This document shows, in pieces, positions 1-10,402 of a stretch of 33,617 bases of DNA. The translations under genes and the position numbers were made by a program. Source of the stretch: Cudoniella acicularis (lineage: Eukaryota > Ascomycota > Leotiomycetes > Helotiales > Helotiaceae); contig JAAMPI010000516.1 in the NCBI GenBank assembly GCA_013054445.1, positions 1-33,617 of the forward strand, written 5' to 3'. The notes under the pieces were generated by a model. It had not been told where the DNA came from. It did not search any database and saw nothing but the letters and a program-made list of their open reading frames with translations. The stretch's first letter is position 1. Every line of letters begins with the position of its first letter.

Positions 1-622
1 TTCCTGTCGAAAACCCGAGCCAAACGAGAACGTGGAGGCAAAACTTCTCCGAATCACCAGAACCACTCACAGAATCTTCAAATCCTCATGCATCAAACTT
101 CAATATACTTCGTATCGGCTCTCTGGTCTCCGAATGAAAGGTGATTTTACTTACGCCGTGGTCAATATGAGGTCTAAATAACAGGGTTCACGGGAAACCC
201 CATTGGCTATCAGTCGCCATGTGCTAATTTACGGGTATGAAATCTGCAGCAAACAGCACACATCCTTGCATAAGATCGAATGCGAGAAACTGCCACAGCT
301 GTACACGCATCAAACAACCCGTCTGAATTCTCCCAGAGCTCGATGCAGCTCACCGAACCTGCCCTCGAATTGCCCAGTTTTACATGGACGACACTCCGGC
401 AAAAGCGATCCCATGCGAATACTTGGAACATCTTAGACAACCTTCTTCACATAAGCACGAACTTGGAGCCGTTCAAGGGGGGTACTTGACTCAGGGAGAA
501 GGTGCTCGGCTTCGGTCTGAAGCTTCTGCATCAGAAGAGGGATAAGAACAACCCGAAAATGTAATACCTATTTGCTGGAATTGCATGCCGAGTATCTGTT
601 GTCTTCGCACTATAACGCAGCG
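1..622. other. upstream sequence, no gene recognised
   Basis: I see no convincing coding region here. Short open frames exist on both strands but overlap each other and have no recognisable domain. The stretch probably includes the promoter and 5' UTR of the bZIP gene that starts at 623. Confidence 0.4.
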
Positions 623-2671
623 ATGGCTTCTTCTTCAAGAGCTCCGCCTGGTGCGTGGAATGCCCGAAAAGGCCAAAGAATTCTCACCGAGGCTCAAAGG
701 CAACGAAAGAGAGAGAGAGACAGAATCACAAAGAGGGAAGAGAAGGCCAAGTTTCAGCAGCGACTTCAACAACTCGAGGAGACAAAAGACTCTTCAGCGA
801 AGCGAATTAAGGAGCTCGAAGCTAAGGTTAAGCTCTTATCGAGCTCTTGTGCTTGCCATAATGTGGGCGCGGATGGAGCTGTAGCATGTGGGGGCTCTAG
901 CCATTCTTCTCCTGCGGATGAAGCAAGAAATACCTGTTTTTCGGATAGAAAAGTTCCACTTGGTAATGATTCACTTGACGGACCCCACATGAAGCGTTCT
1001 AACCTTTAACGAATAGGCCCGCTCCCATTACAATCCCGGGGAAATGCCATAAGCCTCAAGCAACAGGAAGCTTCAATACATGATGCCACCGGAAAACCGA
1101 TCACTAATCATTACGAATTACCTTATGTGCACGCCAGCAATTCCGCTTTCAGCTCCAACTACTACTCGGTTCCACCTCAGCCCGAATACATATACACCTC
1201 GACATCAAAACACCATGACAAATCAGTTCATGTTCCCAGCAACGCCAACGATATCCCTTGGAGACCGGCGAATAGTTCTATGGCCACAGATTCGGAGCCT
1301 TCAACACCCATATCAAGCATTGTCAAAAATGCTCTTCCCAATCTTCTCGAAATACCAATACCACATTCCAGGAATGTAAGCGTCATCAATCAGTTTCTTG
1401 ATCCGAATGGATTGGAGATAACAAACGACTTCAACAAATTAGCTGAAAAGGGCAAGGCCTTGAAAGATGAACTGGAGAGAGTGGTGTTGGATGACGCCAC
1501 CTCGGAGGATTTCATAATTCGAGCAGTCCTCGGTGGTTGGGAGAGAGCTTATCGAGAACACCAAGGACCGATATGCCCGTTATGGCCCATCTTACAGATG
1601 GCAGATGAATATATGTGGAATAATACACCGCATCCTGTGAGGTTTGCATATTTGCTGCAACATCATCGAGTATTTTTGGTGAGTCGCACTCTTCATGATT
1701 CCGCAAATTCTCACACTGCTCTAAATTGGCACAAATTTCTCATTTCACTGCCACTAAATGAGCTCAATACCTCACCTCTTGTGAGATATTGAGCTGCACG
1801 TTTACTCATTGCGGACATATCAAGCTAGAATCTAAATATGAGATGAGAGTAATGGTCAGAACTCAGGGCTCGTACAAAGCTAACATATCCCGTTGCAGTA
1901 TTTCCTCTTCCAAAAGCCAATACCAAAATGGCTAGTACCAAGGTACTACACGACTTTTCCAAATTCAACAGCGTAGTGTATGGACTAACCTTCAACCAAG
2001 GCCCTCCCAAGAAACTTACCCCCACGAACCGATCATAGCATTCAACTCTCAGTTTGTTCTCCCCTACCCCTACAATCTCTTTCACACTAACGCCACCCCG
2101 CAGCCCCTTTATCCGCGACCGACTCGTCCTCATCGGCGACTCAGGTAAACGCCGCACTATAATCAACAAATCCTGGATAACCTACAACCGATGCGCACAG
2201 TTCATCTTCCCGCGCTCGGAAACCCTCCTCCACTTCAACACGGCTAAGAATATCTACCAGTTCACACCCAACTTCGAGCGTGCTTGGAATAATATCAATA
2301 ATTTTACGTTTGAGCAGGAGTACTTTTACGAATTTCCGTATTTGGTTGAGGAGTTGGAGGGCAGGATGCTGGAAGATGAGATGAGGTGGCCTTTGTCCGT
2401 TTACGTGGAGGGTCAGGAGCAGAGTGCCCAGGAAAGGGTGCAGCAGGGCAGAGTAAGTGAACTTGGTGAAGTGGGGACTGCGGAGAGTGTGGAGAGCGAA
2501 TACCCGTTGAAAGTAGCTGCGACAAATACCACGACAACGTCAGCGGCGATAACGGTTCCCAGTACCACGTTGGCAGGGTGGGATATACATGCTAGTGTTC
2601 CCCTGCTGCCTACTTCCTTCGAGACCCCGTTCCCGTATAGCACTGGCTCTATTGTGTTTGGACAGTTCTAG
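623..2671 (+). CDS. bZIP transcription factor with C-terminal DUF3425 domain
   Basis: Probable nuclear DNA-binding regulator of the fungal bZIP-DUF3425 class; target genes unknown. I start at the ATG at 623 (MASSSRAPPG); the frame is open further upstream but only from a TTG. The basic region is at residues 26-43 (RKRERDRITKREEKAK), followed by a leucine-zipper-like coil to about residue 72. DUF3425 is visible in pieces: WPILQMADEYMW near 1588, RPSQETYPHEPII near 2008, FIRDRLVLIG near 2108 and FERAWNNINNFT near 2273. Proposed introns: 963-1016 (GTAATG, branch CTAAC, AG), 1679-about 1898 (GTGAGT, GCTAAC, GCAG) and 2052-2103 (GTTTGT, CACTAAC, CGCAG). The third exon is uncertain. From 1899 it needs one base removed (perhaps in the T4 run at 1955-1958) to stay in frame; a less typical acceptor at 1935 needs no change. 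The product is about 560-575 residues. Domain call firm, exon 3 not. Confidence 0.8.
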
Positions 2672-3509
2672 CGGGGGCGTGAGGTGGGGAAAGGGAATGG
2701 GGCAAGGAAAAAGAGGGGTTTTGAAGAGACTGTCAAATTACATATTTGTATTTTGCAATAACCTAAAAGAGAAAAAAAACATATCCTTGAATTCACTTTG
2801 TTGATAGTATCCCTTCAGCCGGATGGTGCTCAGTGTGCCAAAATTGTATAAAAGATTTTAAATATCTCTACTACCGTGAGACATTATAAGAGAGAAAGAA
2901 AATGTAAGCTAATATAGCTTTTCGTCTTCTACTAACCTTCAAGTAGCAGCACTTTTCACTTAGTAGTTGTGTAATACTTTTCAATTGTTTTATGCAAGTT
3001 TGCGACGCCGAGTATTTATCAGGTTCTCGACTAGAGGGGCGAAAATGCGATATTTAAGTCGAATTGTACCAGTACTATAGAGCTTTAAAACAACGTTTCT
3101 CGTTTATTTAAGGCTCGCAAAGCGACTGAGTGAAAGAATCGATGACTGACAACTATAAATAAAATGTTCTCGGGATTGACAGAAGAAGAATTTACAAACG
3201 GACCGTGGACAGTGCATAGGAGTGACTCGGCGACTGAAATATGCGTTGAAGCCTGAAATCAATTCACTCGCTGTCTCATTTAATTTTAAGATTTTCTATA
3301 TCGTTAATCAACTTGGTTATTTGGAGCGGGGTGCGGTGAAGTGCGTCGCGAGATGACTTCAAAATTTAAGAGACGGAAGTTTGATATACAACGGTGAATT
3401 GTTTTTAATATATATTTTTATGATCAGGTTTAATGAGTATTGAATTAAAAGGGGAAAGATCTTTTGTGGTTGTTTTGATTATTCAAAGCGCCACAATCAT
3501 AGTCCTATG

Positions 3510-3572
3510 AACTTAAGTTGCGAGCGACCCCTAAAAAATCAAGACTTTGAGGACCCCTTCGCAACTTAAGTT
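3510..3572. repeat. inverted repeat (hairpin), 14-bp perfect arms
   Basis: AACTTAAGTTGCGA at 3510-3523 is the exact reverse complement of 3559-3572. Each arm contains the 10-bp palindrome AACTTAAGTT. The flanking GACCCC/GGACCCC blocks partly extend the pairing. No associated gene. Confidence 0.75.
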
Positions 3573-3685
3573 GATAAGAAAGGAGTTTTCCAATTGCGAT
3601 GTGCAACAAATTTTTTGAATCTTGCTCGATGATTGAATAGTTGATCTTCGTATTAACTATCGTCACGTACGTAGGTTTGAGAGCG

Positions 3686-3913
3686 GTTCGTAACCATGGT
3701 CAACAAACAAAATTTTCTTAAAGTGCGGCGTGCAACAAAAGAGTCGAATGTCATCTAATGATTTCATTCATGGGTCGTACTGTTGACAGCAGAGGACTGT
3801 CGAGAGTAACTCCCGTAAACAATCCCGTTTTTTGAGATCCTGCTAGACAGCAGTGTTCGTGACTATAGTCATGAAGCAAAAAAGTTTCTTGAAGTGCGAT
3901 TTATAACAAAAGC
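3686..3913. repeat. two diverged direct repeats (about 59 bp each)
   Basis: 3686-3744 and 3855-3913 align along their length: both begin GTTCGT and run through an AC(C/T)AT(G/A)GTCA block to an AAGTGCG...AACAAAAG end. Many mismatches are transitions. Shorter relatives of the AAGTGCAACAA end occur near 3597 and 4277. A TTT..TGGTTGTTTT block near 3460 also recurs near 4165. This looks like an old, mutated repeat family. Confidence 0.5.
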
Positions 3914-4479
3914 ATTTCCGAAAAGAGCAGCATTTAGTGATGAAATTACTACTATAGCGCGCAAGTTATATATGATGTAGCCATGTAAACAGTCAATGAA
4001 GTGGATAGTAAGAAATAAGGCGAGGTTGCGAGTCGGAGCGAAGTAAATACATCTCCAAACACTTCAAATTAAGTATGCTTAGGAACAAGATAAAATCTTA
4101 AGAATTTTGATATTATCTCATTACGACTAGTTTTCGATGAATCTTTAATTAGAATAGAATTATATTTCATGGTTGTTTTTATTATTTAAAGTGTTCTCGC
4201 TGCTTGGCGGGTGTCTTGTTGGCCACGGTCACAAACGAGAGCTTCGAGAACGCGACTTTTGAGACTCTGTTCAAATGCAAAGTGCAACAACACCTTTGAA
4301 TTTCAACTTATGATTAGACACTTTGATCCCGGGAAAGGATTTTAAGTGTCTAGAATTGTAAGGTATTCAGACATATAATTGAGGTATTCATAAAATTTGA
4401 GCCTGCTCTTTTGGTAACTGAACTCTAATCCCACCATCTTCGTTCCAAGATCGGTTAGTAAGCCTGGCCGCTTCTAATC

Positions 4480-4560
4480 ACCCTCGGCTCACCCTCGGCT
4501 CACCCAGCTCGCCTGAGCCGCCTGAGTATCCTGAGCACCCCCTAAACACCCCCTGAGCAG
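4480..4560. repeat. short GC-rich tandem repeats
   Basis: Two copies of an 11-bp ACCCTCGGCTC unit are followed by several diverged CCTGAGC / CCCCCTAAAC units. It is a GC-rich patch inside the AT-rich island; function not evident. Confidence 0.5.
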
Positions 4561-4679
4561 TCCCTAAGCAGTACCTATACTTACTCACGTCTTTAGTGTC
4601 CTCGGAAATTAACTAATCAGGCTAGATTTTAGCTTAGAGCCTTATTATATTAATTTTGTTAAGTTTTAACGATTATTCC

Positions 4680-5286
4680 TGTTACAGCTCTGCAAAAGCA
4701 CTCGGGGCCCTGACGTCACGTGGACGTATTTGCAAGAAGGTGCTGTATTATCGAAGAAACTAAGCTAAGGAGAGAAGAAGGAAGAGGTGGCCCTGAAGGG
4801 GCCTATATATACAGGAGGTGAGTACTGGCACGGACCAGGACACGTGACAAGGCAAGGGGAACGCGTCAAGTAAGGGGGACGCGTCAGACCAGGTCTGTGA
4901 CACGTATCAAGCAGATTTGGAGCAAGCATTTGTGCAAAGGGTTGTTTTCGCCAACATCATACATTTTAAGTCAGTTAGTCATGGGAAAGGCATTTAATAA
5001 GATGTATAAGTCCGCCCCCGTACTTTCTATTACGGCGTGGTCGATGACCTCTTTAGTATGTCGTGTTTCCATATTGTTGTAGTATATACTGAATGTCTAA
5101 ATATAAGAGAAGATAGATAGTAGGCCTGGTAATCAACAATACCCAGGTATAAATACAGGTTCGCATCTATGCTAATGAATACACCAGCGTCAGGGAGCCG
5201 AATTTTGCTCCATTCCTAACGCCAGTGATCCTCAAGCGCTACCGTAACGGATGCGTCACCGTCAGGGAGCCGAATTTGCTCCATTC
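4680..5286 (+). mobile_element. possible solo/partial LTR retrotransposon remnant
   Basis: Candidate LTR 4680-5183 starts TGTTACAG and ends GAATACA (TG...CA type), with a CTATATATAC TATA-like box near 4802. It is followed by a leader-like segment in which GTCAGGGAGCCGAA-TTTGCTCCATTC occurs twice (5189-5215 and 5261-5286). Within the LTR, the unit ACGCGTCA occurs twice (around 4861 and 4880). No gag/pol frame, second LTR or clear target-site duplication is visible, so the boundaries are tentative. Confidence 0.35.
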
Positions 5287-5845
5287 TAGAAGAGTTTTCC
5301 CCAATTTTCGACCCACCAAACACCTTCTTCTACTAGGAGTCGGCTTTCGACCTTCATGAAGACTCAAGTCTGTTGATTAGTCAGCTGATACGGACGTGCT
5401 AGGCTGTAGGTTCTATCTTGGGAGGGGCAGTTTCTGGACCCGGAGATTCTTTAGAGCCTCATGTTCTATCCTTGGGGTTCAAATAGCCTCCGGAAATTAA
5501 TACTAGTTCCAGATTAGCGTATATTCAACGACTTTGCGCATAAATTCATCTCCTCTTTGGTATGGCATTTATTATTCTATATTTCTTAAATTCGATTTCT
5601 CGAGGAAGCATGGTCATCTTTCATACTGTCGTTCTAACACCACCATACAATTTTACCTCAGTCTAGTAGCACTGTAAAAGCAAAAATGTCAACTCTTTGC
5701 GAGGAGCAGGAAAGTCAATTTGGGATGCATAGAGGTGATTTCATTGGGCAGTAGCTAAGATGATGTAAAATGCAGTTAGAGGGAACTTGTCTTATTGCCT
5801 GAGGGCCACATTAGTGATGATTGTGGTTAGAAGCAAGAGAGAAAC

Positions 5846-8172
5846 CTATACTAGGACTATGGAACGTTCCTTTGCTGTCATCAAGTATTTTGCGGAGACC
5901 CGAGTGCAGCCCACTCGCTGAAATGTCCCATCAGTGGCTTCTTTCAGGATCAAGCCGAAAATCCGTCCATCTTGTCTAGATAGGATAGTGCTCTCACTCG
6001 AGACGAGGTAATCAGCAAGGGGAAGCAGATAAAAAAACTCCTTCGACTAGGCATTTGCATGTGTCTGGGAATATGTCCAAAATTATTCTTGCCCGTTGTC
6101 CTAACTTCTTGCCACAAATATGCAGCCACCAATGCTCCCTATAGGTGGCTGCGAATCTCTCCCAAGCTTCGGAGCCGTAATCAGGATGGTGGGTGATCTT
6201 CGCCCGTGGGAGCGCTTCCAAATCCTCTGCCATGGTGACCATATCCCTCCATACGTCTGGTCCCCCTTTTCTAGAATAGGCATAGCCACGTAACAGGCGG
6301 CCCGAAAGGGTAAGTTTGCCTTGGGAAAGGCCGCTGGATTTATTGGACCCTGGTGTGTTCCACTTGGGATCGAGTATTCGCACTAGGGGTACAGTATCTC
6401 CCGCCGAAAAGTGCTCAACTGTGATACCGCTCAAGCCTTCAGCCTTATGGCTTACGCTAGCCCAGGACCATGTTGGAGCACCACATGCGAGATTGCGAGT
6501 TGACAGAAGATACCCATCTTCGGATCGGTGGCGCCACTGAAGACACAAGATGAGGTTACTCATCCACATCCCGCTGATGTACTCATCTTGGAGTATCTGT
6601 GAAAGTCTCTCTGCTAAGGCGGATATGGCATTGAGCCGATCGGACTCGAACGATAGCTGTCGACGAGAGTAGTCTTTCAGAACATTAAACCACAAACCCA
6701 AGGCGGATTTCCGCGCTGTGTCGTCTTGGTTGTCAAAAGTATTAGCAAAGTCAAGTACCAGTCTCAGGACATGGATATTACTTACCTAACACTCTTCTGT
6801 TAGCGACTTGACTACTTAGGTCTCGTAGCATTCCACCCATGGTACTCAAAGTAGCGTCTCTAGAGACCGAGGTTCCCATGTCATCCTCCAGCTTCATCGA
6901 ATTTGTGTTATGGTCCTTTTGAACACCTTCTTGGCAGCTTTCGGATGCAGTCATTTCAGCACATTCGAAGGTAACCCAGTACGGGTCAAAGAATAATGTC
7001 CTTCGTGGGAAGATCCTCTCTTGTAGGATCCAACCCCGGCGGTCGAGGTGCGACATCACTCCTCCTAAAATTGGAGCTAACCTAATGACCACTTTTCGTG
7101 TCTTCCTAGGAAGGCTAGGTGTATTGATAGTAATCGGGATATTGAAAGGTCGAGTGGCCTCACCATCGCGCTTCTGCCAGAGACCGTCATTGTGTCCTGT
7201 TGCTGCTGAGATGTTCAACTCTGCATTCTGATAATAGTCTGCCATCTTTGGTATCTCCTGCTTCATGTCCGCATTAACATCTTGGAGAATACAAAGGGAG
7301 TCAATCCAGAGATATCTCAGGCCTAGCTTCTTGGCCGTGATAGAGGCTTCCCGAAACGTCCTCGGGAGCGACTTCGTCGGAATCCCTTCCTGAGCGTATT
7401 TATGTTCGGTGGATTCAGTTGTAACACAAGAATGACCCGGCTTCCAACGATGGCTGAGAGTTGCATAAGGTGGTCTGTTGCATTGCTGATTAATTTTGGC
7501 CGATGACACCAGAAAGACAACCCCAGATTCACCTTCCGCACATGAAACATCAAGGAGGCGTGCCGGATATCTGGAGTCTGATTCGAAGGGCTTCTTGCCA
7601 CAGATTTCGTGATCCCTTTCGCACTTCTCGATCCATGATCTCATTAGTGCCAGGCTGGCGTCGCTTCCTGTCGAAGTATCAGAAGAAACATCCCCGAGGG
7701 CCGCATTGGTATGCTCAAGCTCATCTGCCGACACTGCAGTTTCTTCCTGTTCAAGTTCCCAAGACGACCTCGAAATTGATTCTCTGTTGCATATTCGAAA
7801 AGCGTGAGAAAAGCGCACGTGCCGAACCACAAGGGTGAGTGGTGCATCGCCGTCATTCCTCCCGAATTCATCGACATAAACCCACTCCTCTGAGCTTTCT
7901 TCCTTATAGTGAATGCCTAGGGCGACATCTAGGCGGTCTGAAAGAATTTCCTCATCTCTTTTAGGAAACCCCAAGGCTTGATGCTGGATCATGCCGTATA
8001 AAGCAACGCATAGGTTGCATTCTCGAGATTCAGCCGAACGCTCCAATGAAGCAAAATCTGGATGTATGACTGCTTCAAAACTATCTAATGAATTTTCGTT
8101 CACCGGATCGAATGTGATGTTCTGACAGCTATTGCAGAAAACCAGAACTTGGTATGTATTTGAGGCCCTCAA
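5846..8172 (-). CDS. HET-domain (heterokaryon incompatibility) protein, frameshifted near 3' end
   Basis: Fungal HET proteins act in non-self recognition and can trigger programmed cell death after hyphal fusion; the partner here is unknown. Numbered from the codon at 8172: Cys pairs near residues 13-16 and 52-55, the motif CERDHEICGK at 184, and the HET core at about 236-395 (YATLSHRW, GLRYLWIDSLCILQD, ISAATGHNDGLW, RGWILQERIFPRR). One clear intron lies at 6785-6725 (GTAAGT, branch CTAAT, AG), joining exons in phase. The frame then stops at 6012. Removing one base from the A7 run (plus strand, 6031-6037) opens a further 60 or so codons to 5846 containing a typical HET C-terminus (LLPLADYL, FQRVG). 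The start is unresolved: no in-frame ATG lies between the upstream stop near 8256 and Met61 (7992), so a 5' exon may be missing or the start is lost. Family certain; ends uncertain. Confidence 0.8.
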
Positions 8173-8641
8173 GATTGTCGCGGATTTCGAGGTTTTGACT
8201 GATACTTGACGTGTCTGATCGCAAGGAGAGCGCTGTAAATTCCACCCAGAATTTTACAGAATAGCCGGGAGACTTTCAAAGACGACAGAATATGAGGGGT
8301 TGTTGACACTATAGCATGGCTTAGTCTAGAGGCGGATATCTCTCGTCATTGGATAGGAAGATTTAGATCTTGGAGAGGAGGACGTCGCGCGTGAGGTTCA
8401 GTCGTGTCGCGTGAGTGAAGATGTTGGAGTTGGTAGTTAGGTGTAGTTGCCACCCCGAGGCTATACCCAACGGCATGTGTAATAGTACGTCTTATACCGC
8501 TACTGAAGAGACGGATGAGTAAGAAGGCAAGGACTGTAGGAAATATATGAGGTAGTTCACAATTAGGAAGTGCCAAGTCTCCCTTTTATTGAAAAGGCAG
8601 AGACGAACAAAGTACCTTAGCTTTCTTGGGGGAAAAGCCTA

Positions 8642-8916
8642 CGAAGGCGCGCGGCATTTGAAACTGTTTCATTTTCCTAAGCCGGAATTTTCAGGGTCGC
8701 AAGTCGCGCTTTTAATAGAATAATAATTTAGCCCCTAAACTATTTTTGCTTAAAAATAAGATTATGAGACAGCATGGCTTTTTTTTTTATAGGTAGATTT
8801 TATAAAATGATACCATTATGCTGGATTGTTGTCATGCGAAGATATAGGGGTTTTGGTCTTCTCGACTCTTGGTGGGGGCTTGAAACATGGACGGTTTTTA
8901 ACGCCGCGCGCCTTCG
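8642..8916. mobile_element. MITE-like element with perfect TIRs and TA target sites
   Basis: CGAAGGCGCGCGGC at 8642-8655 is repeated as an exact inverted copy at 8903-8916. Both are flanked by TA (8640-8641 and 8917-8918), and the symmetry extends one base further each side, giving a 17-bp perfect match. Beyond the core, the inverted repeat continues imperfectly for about 14 bp with mostly transition differences. The 275-bp body is AT-rich with no coding frame. Size, TIRs and TA flanks fit a non-autonomous Tc1/mariner-type MITE. It lies about 470 bp upstream of the HET gene. Confidence 0.7.
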
Positions 8917-8919
8917 TAG

Positions 8920-10402
8920 CATGTGGTAGAGTTAATAATCCTAAAACTATTGGATGAGAGACCCCCACGTTGTGAGGCTGTGCCTATCACGTGGCTTGGG
9001 TGGCCGTCGGATGTCCGGAATGATGTCGGTAGTAAACCTCCGACATCCAGGATCATGATTCTGGGCTCTTGATACGTGGCACGGGATGTTAGATAATGCC
9101 ATTGATTACTATCATTATTAGCAGATAGCTAATAAAAAGGGAGCTTCTCTGGACCCCTCAGGGCCAGAGATTAGTTCTATAACTGAATCTTTTCCTCCTA
9201 CACGTGACTTCTTTGCCTACCAACGCCTCCTCCTCACACTCCTCCTCACAAGTTCTAGCTAACCTCTTAGTTATATAGAAAGTTAGTTTTAGAGACTTTC
9301 TAGGTCTTATAAGATATTTTATAGAAAATATTATATCTCTTACCTAGGAATAATAGGAGTTTATTATTTTATTATAAGTCTCGCCTAAGCTATAAGTTAA
9401 GGAGTACCGAATATTATATATTACTATATACTACCTATGGTTTATCGTGAATATCACCGCTCACTAGTAATATAAATCAATACCTATCCTAAAGGCCGTA
9501 ACACTTTCCTATAAAGATGCCACTATTATTATTCTAACTATTTCTAGCGACGTCGAAGAGCTTCGACAACCGATACAAAGCATATTGACTTATGATCCGC
9601 ACGAGGCATTTTTTGTTATACCACCGGAATGTTGACGCTTTCTAGTCCTTATACTCATGTGACCAACGCCGCCTTTGCTCAGGGCCGGCTCAGCCCCGCT
9701 TCTAATCTACTCAGGTTTGCTTACCATCTTACCAAAAATCGTTATCTTTTAGAGAGGGGTCTGAAAAGGCTCCTTTACCAGCCAGGGGTCCCAAATTTGT
9801 TACCATTATACATTCACAACCTCTGCCAACCAAAACTCATCCCAAGATAATTGTCCCCATCTGCGTGCCTACCTATAAAATGCCTACATGCAAGGGCGTT
9901 ATCTATGTCGTATTTTAGGTAGTGTTGGAATAGCTCTTATTTTTGTGGGACCTTAAGTCAATGTCTATTATTTCACCAGAACCCCGGCCTATCTTGGTGG
10001 CGACGGCACAGCTCACGACAAACACAAACAACTTATCTCTGAAATGTGAGGAATAATGTTTTATAAACATGCAACGCTACGTCTGATACCAATAACGCCT
10101 CAGATACATGATCTTTCCCTAGTTAATACAGAGACATATCGAAGCTAGCAGTGACAGTAGCAAATGCCCATTCAAGCCAAAACATTATCAAAGAATGACA
10201 TGGATTCCCCTACCAAAGCCTCCTACAAACCCGAAGTATCGCGTTTCCAATAGTGTTTTAGCCGGAGATATAGGTGTTAATCGATGTTATTAGATAGTCG
10301 TACGTGTAAAATAAAGTGTTGACTTTAGGGATATAGTCACTGAAGGGAGATATATATTAGCGTATTGCCGATTTGGTGTGTGGAGGGGGTTGAGACTTTT
10401 GT
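8920..10402. other. AT-rich gene-free stretch with LTR-like segment
   Basis: No gene is supported. 8971-9503 begins TGTGAGG, ends CGTAACA and carries a CACGTGG block and an extremely AT-rich body rich in TATA/TTATA runs, so it could be a RIP-mutated solo LTR. I found no second LTR, gag/pol frame or target-site duplication. 9504-10402 shows nothing recognisable and probably includes the 3' UTR of the gene ending at 10403. Confidence 0.4.

Larger units (their letters stand above)
2672..5845. other. AT-rich gene-free island with decayed repeats
   Basis: No gene is supported over about 3.2 kb. The sequence is AT-rich, has no long open frame, and holds diverged repeats, an inverted repeat and an LTR-like remnant (listed separately). 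Differences between repeat copies are often C/T or G/A, as in RIP-mutated fungal repeats. It separates the bZIP gene from the HET gene. Confidence 0.6.

Noticed and set aside
572..622. Upstream extension of the bZIP frame
   Set aside because: Begins with TTG; the ATG at 623 has good context and leaves the bZIP intact.
5470..5500. GGGTTCAAATAGCC resembling a tRNA T-arm
   Set aside because: No matching acceptor, D-arm or anticodon arm can be folded around it.
8346..8576. Minus-strand frame upstream of the HET gene as its first exon
   Set aside because: It opens only from a TTG, has no HET-like N-terminus and no clear donor leading to the HET frame.
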